This document shows, piece after piece, positions 45,369 through 63,599 of a stretch of 64,000 bases of DNA; positions within the stretch are counted from its first letter, which is position 1; each line of letters starts with the position of its first letter. The notes beneath the pieces are model-generated. The model saw nothing but the letters and a program-made list of their open reading frames with translations. It was not told the DNA's origin and made no database searches. This DNA comes from Anthopleura xanthogrammica (Eukaryota > Cnidaria > Anthozoa > Actiniaria > Actiniidae). Where the stretch lies: contig OZ025218.1 of NCBI GenBank assembly GCA_964019055.1, forward strand, positions 10,351,486 through 10,415,485. Reading direction: 5' to 3'. The position numbers were made by a program, and so were the translations under genes.

Positions 45369-48300
45369 ATGGCTTCGTCGTTGCTGCTAATACGACAATC
45401 CTCCATCACGTGTGCGAAAAATATTCAAGGATTTCTTCATGAGAATATCAAGAGAATAGTACTACTAACCTCTTCCTCCAGATGCAAGCAGAGATGCAAG
45501 TAAGTAGTCATGCTATTCGCTTTTGAAATATCGTCCGTCTTTTTTTCAAAAGCGTTTTGGAGTAAGGTGCCTCCCTTTGTGCCGTTAACGATTTCTCATA
45601 TGTACACAACGGTTCTATTGAGTCTTTCTATTGTGCGGCGTATTTAATGTCAAAATTGAAACAGGAAGTTCGTTTGTTCAATTCAATTCTTTGGTTCAAA
45701 CATGCGATATGTCATTCAAACATTTAATCCTTCGGTTTAAACCTGATTCAATACTGGGGTAGAACTTAATCATTCCATTTCTTTGCTTTGAACAAACATT
45801 ATTTGATTTGCTTTTATTTTTAGTGCATTCCATCCGAAACAATACTAGCTACATATAGAGAGCAAATCGCTGTATATTTACTTTTTATTTCAAATTAATG
45901 AGACCCACAATGCCTTTAATTTTGGAATGCACAATTCAGTATGCAGTATGCAGTATTCAACGTTTTTTGAAATAGCTGTATACAAATACTAGTAAACTCC
46001 GACCATTATCAAAATATGCTAATCACTTCAGCAGTTAGGTCATGCGAATCACTGACAGACAGTGAAATTGCAGAACTCAAAAATCGAGATTTTTTCTGGC
46101 ATCCATAGCTTACACAGGAAGCCCAAGATGAGTGTTGCTGCTTGCCTGATATGGCTCGCAGCAATTATGTAACTTCCAAATCACCTCCACAATCAACCTA
46201 AAGATTTCTTAGATTATTATAATTGTCTGTTGTTCGCAGTTAGTCTCGATTTCATATGGAATTATTTTGAATATTCATGTGTTCCAGTAAAGGTCCGTAG
46301 GATTTCAAAGTGTTTGAATTGTTGGAGTTGTGCAAACTTTACTTTACTGTTAGTATTTGGGAATATTCTGACACTAAAATGAGGCTAACCCTGCATAAAT
46401 GAGTCTGTAATCAAGGAACACAGCGGTATGAATCCGAAAAAGATCTATTCATCATTAAAAGCCAATCAGAAGCGAGATAGTGGTAGGAATATAGTTCATA
46501 TTTTTTCCAATCATATACACCCACCCAACATTTGAGCCGCTCTTCGGTAATGTTGATCTGTCAATTGTTCTTTTATACTATAGGTCCTATCAATCCTTCC
46601 AAGCACCTCATCAAGATGAACTTTTCTCACCACTCGACCCTCATGAACTTGCTCCAAAGAGAAAGTACCCTTTAAAAGGGATCAAATATCTTCCTGGTGC
46701 TAACGGCAAAGGATTCCCAGAGTTCCTAGCGGTCCCTCGACAAGGCCTTCCACAAGCTTACAAGATAGAGCATGCTGACCAGTTGTCTATCAGAGAGTGG
46801 GCTCAACACTGCAGAAAGCTGCTGGATGAAGAGTTACCAAAGTACGGAGCGGTGTTGTTGCGAGGACTTCCTCTGTCTACTGGAGAACATTTCTCAGTGT
46901 TTATTAGTGCCTTGGGTTATAATCCCATGAGTTATGAAGGAATAGGATATAGACCTGTTTACGATAAAACAATGAATACGTATATATCCTCTACTGAAGA
47001 CAAGGCATTCAACATGGAGCTCCACAATGACATGACGTATTTGCCTGTTTATCCTCATAAGGTTTGTGTCTATTCATTTATCCACCCTCCATCCATCCAT
47101 CCATCCATCCATCCATCCATCCATCCATCCATCCATCCATCCATCCATCCATCCATCCATCCATCCATCCATCCATCCATCCATCCATCCATCCATCCAT
47201 CCATCCATCCATCCATCCATCCATCCATCCATCCATCCATCCATCCATCCATCCATCCATCCATCCATCCATCCATCCATCCATCCATCCATCCATCCAT
47301 CCATCCATCCATCCATCCATCCATCCATCCATCCATCCATCCATCCATCCATCCATCCATCCATCCATCCATCCATCCATCCATCCATCCATCCATCCAT
47401 CCATCCATCCATCCATCCATCCATCCATCCATCCATCCATCCATCCATCCATCCATCCATCCATCCATCCATCCATCCATCCATCCATCCATCCATCCAT
47501 CCATCCATCCATCCATCCATCCATCCATCCATCCATCCATCCATCCATCCATCCATCCATCCATCCATCCATCCATCCATCCATCCATCCATCCATCCAT
47601 CCATCCATCCATCCATCCATCCATCCATCCATCCATCCATCCATCCATCCATCCATCCATCCATCCATCCATCCATCCATCCATCCATCCATCCATCCAT
47701 CCATCCATCCATCCATCCATCCATCCATCCATCCATCCATCCATCCATCCATCCATCCATCCATCCATCCATCCATCCATCCATCCATCCATCCATCCAT
47801 CCATCCATCCATCCATCCATCCATCCATCCATCCATCTATCCATCCATCCAACCATCCACCCATCCATCCACCAACCCTCATTCCATCCATCCAACCATC
47901 CACCAACCCTCCATTGATCCATCCAACCATCCATCCATCCAATCCATCCACCCATCCATCCACCAACCCTCCATCCATCCATCCATCCACCCACCCATCC
48001 ATCCACCAACCCTCCATCCATCCACCCAACCATCCACCAACCCTCCATTGATCCATCCAACCATCCATCCATCCACCCATCCATCCACCAACCCTCCATC
48101 CATCCACCCATCCAACCATCCACCCATCCAATCCATCCACCCATCCATCCACCAACCCTCCATCCATCCACCCATCCATCCATCCACCCACCCATCCATC
48201 CACCAACCCTCCATCCATCCACCCATCCATCCACCAACCCTCCATCCATCCACCAACCCTCCATCCATCCACCCATCCAACCATCCTCCCATCCATTTAT

Positions 48301-48654
48301 CCATCTACCCATCCAACCACCCTATCCTTAAGTCAGAGTATGCTAATTGGCTCAAGGCAAAGAATTTCTTCTTTGGAAGGTGATACCTTGCAATTGTCTG
48401 TCAATGATTCAATGCTTAAACAAACACACAAGATATTTTTTTCTTGTTATTTTTAGATAATATTGTACTGTGAGGTAGCACCTGCAGAGGGTACGGGGGG
48501 CTTAACACCTATTGCCAGAAACTCAGAGGTTTTGCAACGGCTTGATCCAAAGGTGGTCCAAAAAATTGAAGAAAAGCAAATCCGTTATTATCGGTATCTG
48601 CCTAGCAAGGGAAACCTCCCTTGGCAAACTACCTTCGGTACAGATGATCCTAAG
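45369..48654 (+). pseudogene. TauD/TfdA-like dioxygenase, C-terminal third not found
   Basis: Three exons, 45369-45499, 46584-47061 and 48457-48654 (phases 2, 0, 0; donors GTAAGT, GTTTGT, GTAAGA), encode 269 residues with no stop. Exon 1 gives MASSLLLIRQSSITCAKNIQ, a basic, Ser/Leu-rich start like a mitochondrial presequence. Exon 2 has [10 protein letters not shown] and [15 protein letters not shown], whose H191-x-D193 is the iron-binding HxD. Exon 3 has LYCEVAPAEGTGGLTPIARN and PWQTTFGTDDP. The order matches plant clavaminate synthase-like/TauD proteins, which continue for about 110 more residues with the distal His and the 2-oxoglutarate-binding Arg. That part is not visible before the opposite-strand protease ends 240 bp away, nor further right. 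So this is either a truncated gene (call used here), or its last exons lie nested inside the protease introns where I could not see them. If intact it would be an Fe(II)/2OG oxygenase of unknown substrate. Confidence 0.6.
47088..48330. repeat. CATC microsatellite in TauD-like intron 2
   Basis: About 187 nearly perfect CATC units (47088-47836) followed by about 490 bp of degenerate CCATCCAACCATCCACC units that themselves form higher-order repeats (CACCAACCCTCCATCCATCC). It begins 27 bp after the exon 2 donor. Six long frames across it (His-Pro-Ser-Ile and Met-Asp-Gly-Trp repeats) are artefacts. Confidence 0.98.
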
Positions 48655-48893
48655 GTAAGATGTAATAACTTGCTGACTTATATCAGCCCAGAGATTGTTT
48701 CAAGGTTTTGATAGAATTTGCGTTTTATTGGCGTTAATGAGACGTATCATGACAAATCGAGTTATCTCGATAACTAACTACGAGACTGCAAATCCTTAGT
48801 AGTTACAGGTTATATATTACTATAATATATATCAGTAAATAAGATTAACTAAATCACTATTATGTTCAGTGGGTCCGGGGGGAGCGTGTAGGT
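48655..48893. other. Junction between TauD-like gene and protease 3' end
   Basis: A fragment of the 57-bp dispersed repeat (TATCAGCCCAGAGATTGTTT, 48668-48712) directly follows the last TauD-like donor. TTTATT at 48724-48729 is an AATAAA polyA signal for the minus-strand protease, giving it a 3' UTR of about 165 nt. Confidence 0.55.
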
Positions 48894-54353
<5,460 letters not shown>

Positions 54354-57300
54354 GACTTATGCTGGTAAAAACACCGTCCTTCTTACTGAGTGACCGACTT
54401 TAGCGTAAAGATCTTAAGGACCGAAATGTAAAACACCCTGGTAGGGTTAAAATTAGATACATCGAAGAAAAAATCAGTTCTCGTCGGAGGACTGTTTGGT
54501 TTATTCAGCTGAAAGATTCAAGTCCATAAAATTATGCCTTAAACTTTTATTAATTCCGTATAGGACTTTGAGTAGTTCAAATTTCGCGCAACCAAAAATC
54601 AATTCTATTTTTTCAAGAGATTTTTTACATTCAATTTTGCTTTTTTTCTCCATGAATTGAAAACAACTGTTTTCTCTATTCAGGAAAGGCTTTGTACGCA
54701 TACTCCAGCATGCTCTACACCGTTCGGGTAATTATATTTTGACGTCATGATGGACTATTGGAGTTGTGTTTGGTTTTCTATATTGGCTGAAGGCAAGTTT
54801 AACAGCTGTTTATACTGTTTTTAAGTGTTCTTTTATGTAACTTTATTGCATGGGTGTGAAATTATTGATTTAGCTTGCCTTTTATCTGTCAGCTCAGTAT
54901 TTAACGCGCATGTGCAGTGATTGTGTTCCCTTATTTGGCTTCTAGTTGGTTTCCGTTATTAAAATGGTAAACCGCTGATCCACTTGCTACTGTGACTGTA
55001 ATACACAGCGGAATACACGCATGCGCACTGAATGGTTTGACTTTAAGGTGGCTCATAGCAGTCTTTTTCTGACCATCCTGGTTTTAAGTTGGAAAATAAT
55101 TAGTCCTACCTTGGATGGATCAATCAGAGTTTTATATCATAATTCTTCTCGTGATTAGCTGTCATTCTAACTCACTACTTCAGTTAAGAAAAAAACATTC
55201 TAGAAAAGCCGTTATTACTCATGACATGATATGCTGTGAAGATTGTAGTGACTAAATTCTACGACGATGTACTCAAGATTATTAAAAACTCGATTTTCAT
55301 GACATAATTCCTATTTACAGATCGTTTTCTTTCCTTTTCTATCTTCGTTTTATTATTTCTAATTCCTAACGATGTATTCAAGATTATTAAAAACTCGATT
55401 TTCATGGCATAATTCCTATTTACAGATCGTTTCTTTCCTTTTCTATCTTCGTTTTATTATTTCTAATCCCTTTTTTAATATATAGATTTATTGTTCAGAT
55501 AAGAAGGACGAATTTTTCCAGCCAAACTTCCTAACCAATGCATGATAACACAAAATACATTGTTCTCGTGTTCTGATGCGTGGATGTAAGAGGGCATGAT
55601 CTCTTAGTAGATGTTAATCATTTGCCGGTGGGTTTTAGTTCTAAACAACTCAACTAGTTATTCATGAAATGTTAAGTAGAAAATAATTATAAAACGTAAA
55701 TAATACTTTTTTAATTAAATTAAAGGAAGTTCTAGAAGTTTGGGCTCAAAATATATCAATTTTAGCTCCAGAAACAATGAGATATTAGAAAATTCCGAAA
55801 GGACTTTACTTTTGACCATGCGTGAGACTTTTCAAGTTCTACTTACCTCCTAAACTCCTAAACAATAAAAAATCTAATCCTAACAAAAGGATATACTAAT
55901 TAGTCTTGAATTTTTTCACTTATTATCAGTTAACTTCAAAGACAATAGCCGCTTGCTAAGTTCAGTTTAAGCTCTTTTTTAATTGTTCAAGATTTTTCTT
56001 TTTGTTTCTGACCTTTTTGATAAACTTTTACATGATATTGGTGTCGTCTTTCTAGCTCTTGTTTCTCACCAAGACCAATGCAAAGTTTTCAGTAAAAAAA
56101 AAAAACAAAGGAAAAGTATAAGAAAGATTTTATTGGGCAAAATGTCTGAAAGAAGTAGTTTGTTTTAGAGTAATATATTTTGAATGGTATCTCGACATTT
56201 AATATATCAGTTCGCTCGAGGATGGCAAATTAAAGATATGTGCAGCAGATGTATGATATCATGCTACAATCGCTGGGACATCTCTAAATTTCTTTCGCCA
56301 AAAAGACGTCTCTAAAGTCAAAAGTCACCTCTTTTATCTCAGCAAATAATCCAAATTTTCTAAGTATAACAAAGTTTAAAGATATTTCAAGTGTGACAAA
56401 AGTTGATGATAATCTTTGAAAAGGTTTATCAAATGTGAGGTCGGCCGACTGAAATCATTCTTAAATTGTATCATCAAGCTTCGAGTGGACTTTAATTTGA
56501 AACTCGATATTCTTAGACTAAAATTACCAAGGTTGAAAGTTATCATCGCAAAAGGCTTGTGTTGACATTCAGTTGATGAAAAATCGGTGTTTTTAATCAT
56601 GGTATAAGATTTTGGGAAATTTCAGTGACTCGCTCAAGGACGCTTACCGGCAGTCAATGAAAAGTCTTTGATTCATACTCTCCGTCTTAGCAACATCAGT
56701 TAAACTTGACGGAAACTTAATTTTTAAAGGATTTTAAACACACAAAACAAGGATAAATCTATGATAAGTCTTTATTTTAATACAACCAGATATAACTACT
56801 GAATTCTGTGAAAAATAATCACTAATATTTTACAATATTTTATAATTATTTGAAACGGTTAATAATTTTCGTGTGAACACTGTTTTTTTTTTTTTGCTAT
56901 GTCTCTTGTACGTATTTATCATAAAAAATATATGATCTCTATACCGCTAATGAATTATTAATTTGTATTTCGTATAATCCAGTCAAAATATGATAATAAT
57001 CATTGGAACTCACCACATATTATGATAATATTTTGTGGCCCAAATTGACTCTTTCTGAATTTTTCGTTACCGAAACACCATAACACACACCACTCTTGCC
57101 CGCAAGACTGGAATTTTTCAAGCAATTGGTCAATCAGAAAGATATTCAATATTGGCACAGAAAATATTCTAATCTTAACCTAGTTTGGCTATATATATGC
57201 ACTATGTATAGAAGCTCTGATGATATATAATATATAGAAACGCTAAAATGTGATTCACAGAACTAACGAGTTAACAACATGCATGGCGTCTAGGTGTCTT

Positions 57301-58226
57301 CCTCGAAAACGTGCGAAGAGGAAAACTCGAAAAATGTAATTAAAAAAAGAGAAATTATGCTCAGCTTTTTAATGACTTTTACTCGCCGAAATTTCTTCCA
57401 GCTAAAAATGACTGCTTTATTTTGGAAAACCACTTATGAAAGACAAAATAATTCGATGTTATGATGATAAATTAAAGATTAAGTTAGAACAGTTTTCCTC
57501 CCAAAATTTCCCCAAACGTTTCAAAATAAAATCAAGAATTGAATACCAAATACTCCATGGATTAATTTTCTCGACAAATCAACGATATAAGGAATTAAAG
57601 AATTCAGAAATTTTCATCCTGAGTCGTTAATTTTCATGATCTGAATTCATTTTTCCAGCAAGACAAGTCATGCTATTCCAATTTGTCTTCTTGTCAAGGT
57701 TCTTCTTAAGAATGTCGTCGAAGATGACACGAACATCGTTCATTATTTGTTCTTGTCGTGCTAACTGTCCCACAAAGATTTTGTTTGTTTTTCTAGCAAA
57801 TTCTTCGCTGTAACACGTACATGGCGGTGAAAGCAGGCGTAGGAATACATTTCCACGGTTCCTTATGAAGTATTGATGTTATCCTTGCTATTGGGAAACA
57901 TCTTTTCTAACTTGCCTTGCTCTCTGGCATCAGTTCTCTCTTTGTGACGATTTCTTTCTTAATAAATCAGACAAGCTTGTTCTGTTCGTAGCTGTTATTG
58001 TGGTATCAGATATTTGTTTTTATCATGGCGTTTTGGAACCCATTAAGGAAAACACAGATTCGTTCCTTAGCCATTTATCTTTTACCATCATGGATGTTTA
58101 TCAACCATTTATATCTCTTACCATCCAGACAGTCTTGCCCGCAAACCAATCACATCATTTTCGCAGTTTAACTTCTCAGACATAACTTCCTCTTCTCTAA
58201 ACCATTCTAAATATATTTTAAAGCTT
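54354..58226. other. Protease upstream region and intergenic DNA
   Basis: A 3.9-kb AT-rich stretch. A tandem duplication of about 110 bp occurs at 55260-55475. No credible exon on either strand, including none that would complete the TauD-like gene. Confidence 0.5.
55260..55475. repeat. Two-copy tandem duplication, about 110 bp
   Basis: ACGATGTACTCAAGATTATT ... TATCTTCGTTTTATTATTTC is followed directly by a second copy starting ACGATGTATTCAAG; differences are few. Confidence 0.88.
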
Positions 58227-58232
58227 TTTATT
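58227..58232 (-). terminator. Candidate polyA signal of the ankyrin gene
   Basis: TTTATT on the plus strand, AATAAA on the minus strand, 90 bp after the stop codon. Confidence 0.5.
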
Positions 58233-58321
58233 TCAAAATTATTGTTTTCAGCGGTCCATAATGAAAAAAGACAAAAGATAAAAGCTCACATGTTACATCC
58301 TTTTAAACTTGACCAGCTAGA

Positions 58322-59239
58322 TCATGCTAGATTAGTGTCTGATTCCACAGTATTCAGTGCGTAATAATTAGAGGTTCGATTGATAGTCCCACACGGCGTA
58401 GCTTCGTCGTCGTCGTTATTATTACAATCCATCTCTTGTGTTTTATCCAAATTAGTTTCGCTGACCGCCAGTCTTTTCAAAACACCAGGAGAGAACGAAG
58501 AATCAAAGTTGTTCAAATGTTTTTTCTTCGTCGAGGTGTAAGACTGCCCAGTATGCATGGTAGGAGTTGAATTCTTCCTCAGTAAAAGCTTTTCTTTTTC
58601 TGTTGTTTCGACTTTTTCGGCAATAACATATTCGCTGGTTGATTCTTTAAGACTTGACTTGGAGTTGATACTGAGCGATGAAGACTTTGTCAACAAGTGT
58701 TGACTTGCACGCCATATTTCCCGCGAAAGCTCACTCTGTGTTGATGAGGATACGAGGCTGTCTTCATCAGCTTCATCAATAGAATGAAGACTAGCAGATG
58801 AATCGTTGAAGTATTTAAGAAGCAAATCCTCCTTTCCTGATTTAATGAACCCCGTAGCGAGCAAAAATACCATTCCTTCGCCTCTTGCAACATCAATTAC
58901 ACTTTTTCCATCATTGGAAGTCGCTGTTACATCAGCATACGATGCCAACAACAACTCAACCACGTCAAGGAAACCTCCATCGGCTGCAAAATGCAAAGCT
59001 GTCCATCCTTTCGAGTCACGAATTTCCATGTTTGCACCATATTCAAGTAGAAGTCCGATGATTTCTAATCTCCCATGAACACAACTCCAATGAAGCGCAG
59101 TCATATCGTTCTCATCTTGATCATTAACCTTGTCGCTCTCGAAACGGAGTACGAATCTCACCTGTGCGATATCGTTGTCTTCAATAGCTTTTCTCAAGAT
59201 TATTTCACTGCTCGCTTTTCGCAGGTGACTTTTCTTCAT
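58322..59239 (-). CDS. Ankyrin-repeat protein with Ser-rich tail
   Basis: A 305-codon open exon (ATG 59239, stop TGA 58324-58322). Residues about 12-120 hold a degenerate first repeat (LRKAIEDNDIAQVRFVLRF) and three clearer ankyrin repeats (MTALHWSCVHGRLEIIGLLL, GWTALHFAADGGFLDVVELL and a shorter GKSVIDVARGEG). After that the protein is acidic then Ser/Thr/Lys-rich with no known domain (SSSTQSELSREI, LLLRKNSTPTM), likely disordered and phosphorylatable. Ankyrin repeats mediate protein binding. The short repeat block followed by a tail recalls PP1 regulatory subunit-type proteins (PPP1R27 or PPP1R12-like), but I see no clear RVxF motif, so no symbol. Upstream, TTTTTAG at about 59346-59340 on the minus strand could be an acceptor for a 5' UTR exon; the promoter is not located. 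Confidence 0.8.
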   Translation of the reverse strand: MKKSHLRKASSEIILRKAIEDNDIAQVRFVLRFESDKVNDQDENDMTALHWSCVHGRLEIIGLLLEYGANMEIRDSKGWTALHFAADGGFLDVVELLLASYADVTATSNDGKSVIDVARGEGMVFLLATGFIKSGKEDLLLKYFNDSSASLHSIDEADEDSLVSSSTQSELSREIWRASQHLLTKSSSLSINSKSSLKESTSEYVIAEKVETTEKEKLLLRKNSTPTMHTGQSYTSTKKKHLNNFDSSFSPGVLKRLAVSETNLDKTQEMDCNNNDDDEATPCGTINRTSNYYALNTVESDTNLA

Positions 59240-62200
59240 CTTTGGTTATTTTTGAATATCTTTGACTCAGTAGTGCAGATATTTTCCATTTCACATGTCT
59301 CGGTTCAGGTCGGGTTTGTTTTCTGTGAAGCCGTCAAATCTAAAAAGATAGAAACATCATTGATTAAAGATTGGAATTAAGTGCCATTGTCCCACAAGAA
59401 TTGTTATGTTCCTCTTGGCATGTTTACTTAGGCTTTTGATCTAAGTTTAAATATTTATGACCAAAAAAAGAAAAATTAACCTTGCTAAGCAGAAAACAGC
59501 TACGGGTCAAAAACAAAGTGCATGGAAAGAGCCACGACTTTCATGCATTGAGTATTTTGCATAGCCAGACAAGCTCCCTTGGGTACACGACGACCAAGTC
59601 AGTCATGTGCTTCAAACACTAACACTTATGGAAATGAGTTCATTAATAACTAGATTCTTTTATTTGCTTGCTTAGTTTTATGTACAGAGAGAGTGTACAT
59701 ATAGGCGAAGTAGTGTGTAAGCTTACTTTTCCTGCAATCCAGTATACTTTTGACGCTTGCTTTTTAGAGGTGTTGGCGTGAAATAATTCCAATAAAAACT
59801 TAACCACAGATAAAGAATTAATTTTAATTCTGGTGTAACGAGGTCTAGCAAGTAGAGGATTATGAACTTACTTTAGATGAATTAGAATTTGATTTATTGA
59901 GCTGAAGAAAGTTGAACCAGTGAATGAAGTGCAAAACTAGATGTAGATGAATAATGGCGGCTTTGATCAGCACCGATAAAATAGTAAATTCTTTGCCGAA
60001 CTGGTAAAAGAAACTCGTTAAATAAAACTCATGAGGAGTGCATTGTATTTCTCGACAAAGATACCATTCATTTTCAAAAACTTTAGTCTTTTTTCCATGC
60101 GATTTTTAGCTTACGTATACTAATACCCTATTGAAAGTGCCTTCCGAAGTTCCGGTAACCGTAATTGTCATCACCAATGTCATTGCTTTACGAATCTTCC
60201 CAATCCAAAACAAAAATACTACAACTATCCAGTGGATTTAAATTCCATGAAATAACTGAAGTTTCTCAGGAAATTTTTGTACTTCAAAATTGTTTTTAAC
60301 CAAGGATTAAGCGCCTTGTTTAGTCACAATCTTGTTGATTCGACATCTAAATTTCGTATTCTAATTTTCCTGTTATTTTTGTACCTTTTTACATTAATAA
60401 TTTCGACCTCAAATTTATAGCTTCCAACTTACCTGTATATTCCAGTTTCTGTTCGAAGTATATTTAACTTATTTCCTTAAAAAGGCATTCTTATATCGCC
60501 ATAAAACTCGGTAGTTTATCAGTTGCTGTCAATTGTTGCCGTTCTTCCGGCCAAGACGTTTCTACGTAGCGACTGAGAACGAGCTCGACATGACACGGTT
60601 CTTTCACCGATCAAGCGTTCAGAGACGTCATTCCTGACGAGCTTTGATTGTTAAGTCTCCTACTGTTAGTAAAGTCACAGCGCCACAGAATTCACTTTGT
60701 TTTGCTTCGCCAGCGTGGTTTTCGTTTTTGTAAAATTTATAAATCCGGTTAAGTGGATTCCTGTTCGTTACATAAATACCTCACTTCATGAAACTGAATA
60801 ATGTGATGTGAATATTGAACTACAAGCGGGGAGTTTGAGAGGTTTTCCCGCGGTTTTAGTTTTCTTTAGCAAGATTGAAGACAGAGAAGAAAGGATAAAT
60901 GACAGGGAACATGGCCCGTGGGGTGCAAACTGTAGGAAAAGAATGAATATAATGTTGAGAACTACAGAGGGAGCTCAGTGTGGAACAACACAATGGCTTA
61001 GAGGCAGGAGAAAAAAGTGAAAAAAAAAATCAAATGAAGAAAGACGAGGATTAAACGAGGAAAATGAGACGAAGAGAATTTCTTGAGCACAAAGTGATAA
61101 GAAAACGGCGAAAGAAGGTCAACAAAAGTTCACGGAAAGAACAAACCAGAGATAAAAAAGTGTTTTACAGGAGAAAAGATGAAGTGAGTATTGAAGCCGA
61201 AAGAAAAACAAGATATAGAAAATGGTTGAAAAGACAAAAGAAGTACAAACTGAGTGAAGAGCTTGTGCAGCAGAGGGGGAGATGAAGAACAATGGCGAAG
61301 CAAGGATTGAAAAGCTACTGAAACAAAAACGTTACCCCACAGAACGATCTATAAATAGCAATTGTGAGGCAGTTAATGATTAAAATGTAGTCGTTAAGAA
61401 GCCAGGATGTGTGCAACAAGAACAGCTGTAGACAGCGGTCGATGCCATAAACAAGCAAGCATGGCCTGGTTCCTTAGCATGGTGTTTGGTAAACGCGGAA
61501 ACGTTTTGATGAGTTCATTCCTATGGTCTTCCTGTGGTAAAACCAAAAGAGAAAGACTGAGAGCGACATGAATTTTGAACGGGAAACTCCATTCAATTGA
61601 AAAAAAGGACAAAGCTTTGTTTTTCCACAGGGATCTCGAGTCATCCTTTGCATCAGAGAAAAAGCTGTCTTACTCCCTGACGACTTTCGGTTGTTTTTCT
61701 TTTTCCCCTACCCCTCCCTCCTCTTACAAAACAAAACAAAAACCGCAGACCGTTAAGAATCGCAGGCTAAGAGAAAGATCACGAGATGGCTTTCCCATTC
61801 TACATGTTCTACACCGTGATCCTTTACGTACTGCAGGTCGCTAACAGCCCTCACCCGTCAAAATTAATCCTCCATTTTTCTCGTATCAATTGGTCATTGT
61901 AAATGAAGGGAATACTTACTCCATTAACGGGCTGTCTTACTGACAACTGAATCAAGTTCTTAATACTGCCTCTAATAATAGAAAAAACTGTTCAAAAATA
62001 AGAACATTACTTATTTAGCAGAAAAGGAATAAACCAAACCAAGTGTGGTTTGCCATGAATAATATTCTATTGCTAACATTAGGGCTATGTAAACAATATA
62101 CTTGAATCAATTACCATAAAATAACTGTGCATATTGCTTCAGGATGCTAGATATTTTACTCGACATGGGAATGAAAATATCTCTAAATACGATATTGATT

Positions 62201-63585
62201 TTATGTGCTTATGTATTCCGATATTTTAATCTTCATACCTCGATAATCCTTTTATAACAATTTCAAAGAAATAATGACTCAATGTCTACAAAGAGTGACA
62301 AAAGTTTTTGATGATTTTTTTTTTACTTTATTGAATGAAAATTACGAAAGCAATAACTCACTAGCAGGAATGAGACTACTGTCCATCTATCCTGTTGTGC
62401 AGGCTTATCTTTCGTTCTCTTATTTTTTCTTGTATTTTTAACTAATTTTTTTTATCGATAAGTGCAATGCAAATCCCATTGGAAAACCTCTTATAACCAG
62501 GGCGTTACAGAACTGACTTAATTTATCCAAAAGATCATTGCTTTTTTAATACTCAAAAATTTCCTTCGCTAAATGATCAATGCTAAGTCACATCCAATAT
62601 TGGTTTTAGTCGTACAGAAAAAAATTGATGTATTTACGCTCCTGTATTAATCAAATACCTCGGTAAGTGCTCTTTCTTCTGGCACCAAAGCTTATCTGTG
62701 AGTATATCTAATGAAGAAATTTTTGGTTTGCCGAAATAGAGAAGACAAGTGGTCATAGAATTTGTTATTTTTTGGTTTTAAATACTCCGCATGCTTTGAT
62801 ATTTGATATTTTTGCTTAATATTCCTATACAAAAGAAATCACGGATGAAAAATTGTGATGACAATATTTGTAGCAGGCATGAGAGACCTTAAATGGCTCA
62901 AGTGTGTCGCCCAAACGACAAACAATTTAATTTCCCGTATTCACATTTTCTAGGCTTTGAATAATATGAATGAGAAGTTACTGGGAATGAATTATTGATG
63001 AAATCTTGTGCAGTAGACAAGCGAAGTATTTGAATAATTACAAGGAAAATAGCCTCAAACAACTACCAGAACTTGTGGTAATGAGCTGGGTCAGAGTCAA
63101 TTAAGTCCTTGTATGAATGACGCGATGACAACGTCAAAATGTTTCAGCTTGATATTTTTTTCTATTCGTACAAAAACTAAGTAGATTTATCTTCTACTGA
63201 AAAACTAATTGCTTTGCCATTGAGGAATTCTTTTGGCAGTATTTCTCGGGTTGTGCTCTGACCAACAAAGAAGGCTTTTGTTATACACACCAAGATATAT
63301 CGTCAGACAGGTAACTCCAAATAAGAATATCTTCGATTTAATAATCAGTACTGCTAGCCAATGAGAAGGCTTCTCGTTGACATCACAGTCAAGCTTGGTC
63401 GTCGTAATCGTAATCCAAAGGAACACTTCATATCGGATGATTACATAGGTACTTGGCGCACCAACTGACAAACCTTAATACAAGACTAGCTAGTTCTTCT
63501 TGAGTTCCCTCGTGTCGGCTAGTATTGTTAAGGTGATTAACTCTTCGTTATCTCTTGTTTAGTGCCTTGGTTCTACATTTTCCAG
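59240..63585. other. Intergenic or 5' intronic stretch
   Basis: 4.3 kb without a recognisable coding exon. It includes a purine-rich stretch at 60860-61300 whose Lys/Arg/Glu-rich frames (60808-61020, 61064-61285) look compositional, a CG-bearing segment around 60540-60620, and no clear repeats. Confidence 0.5.
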
Positions 63586-63599
63586 GATTAGACGCGGCT

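Noticed and set aside
47064..48383. His-Pro-Ser-Ile and Met-Asp-Gly-Trp repeat frames on both strands
   Set aside because: Translation of the CATC array inside the TauD-like intron; five or more frames are open together.
60808..61285. Two Lys/Arg/Glu-rich frames as small genes
   Set aside because: They sit in a purine-rich stretch, are separated by stops in frame, and show no domain or splice context joining them.
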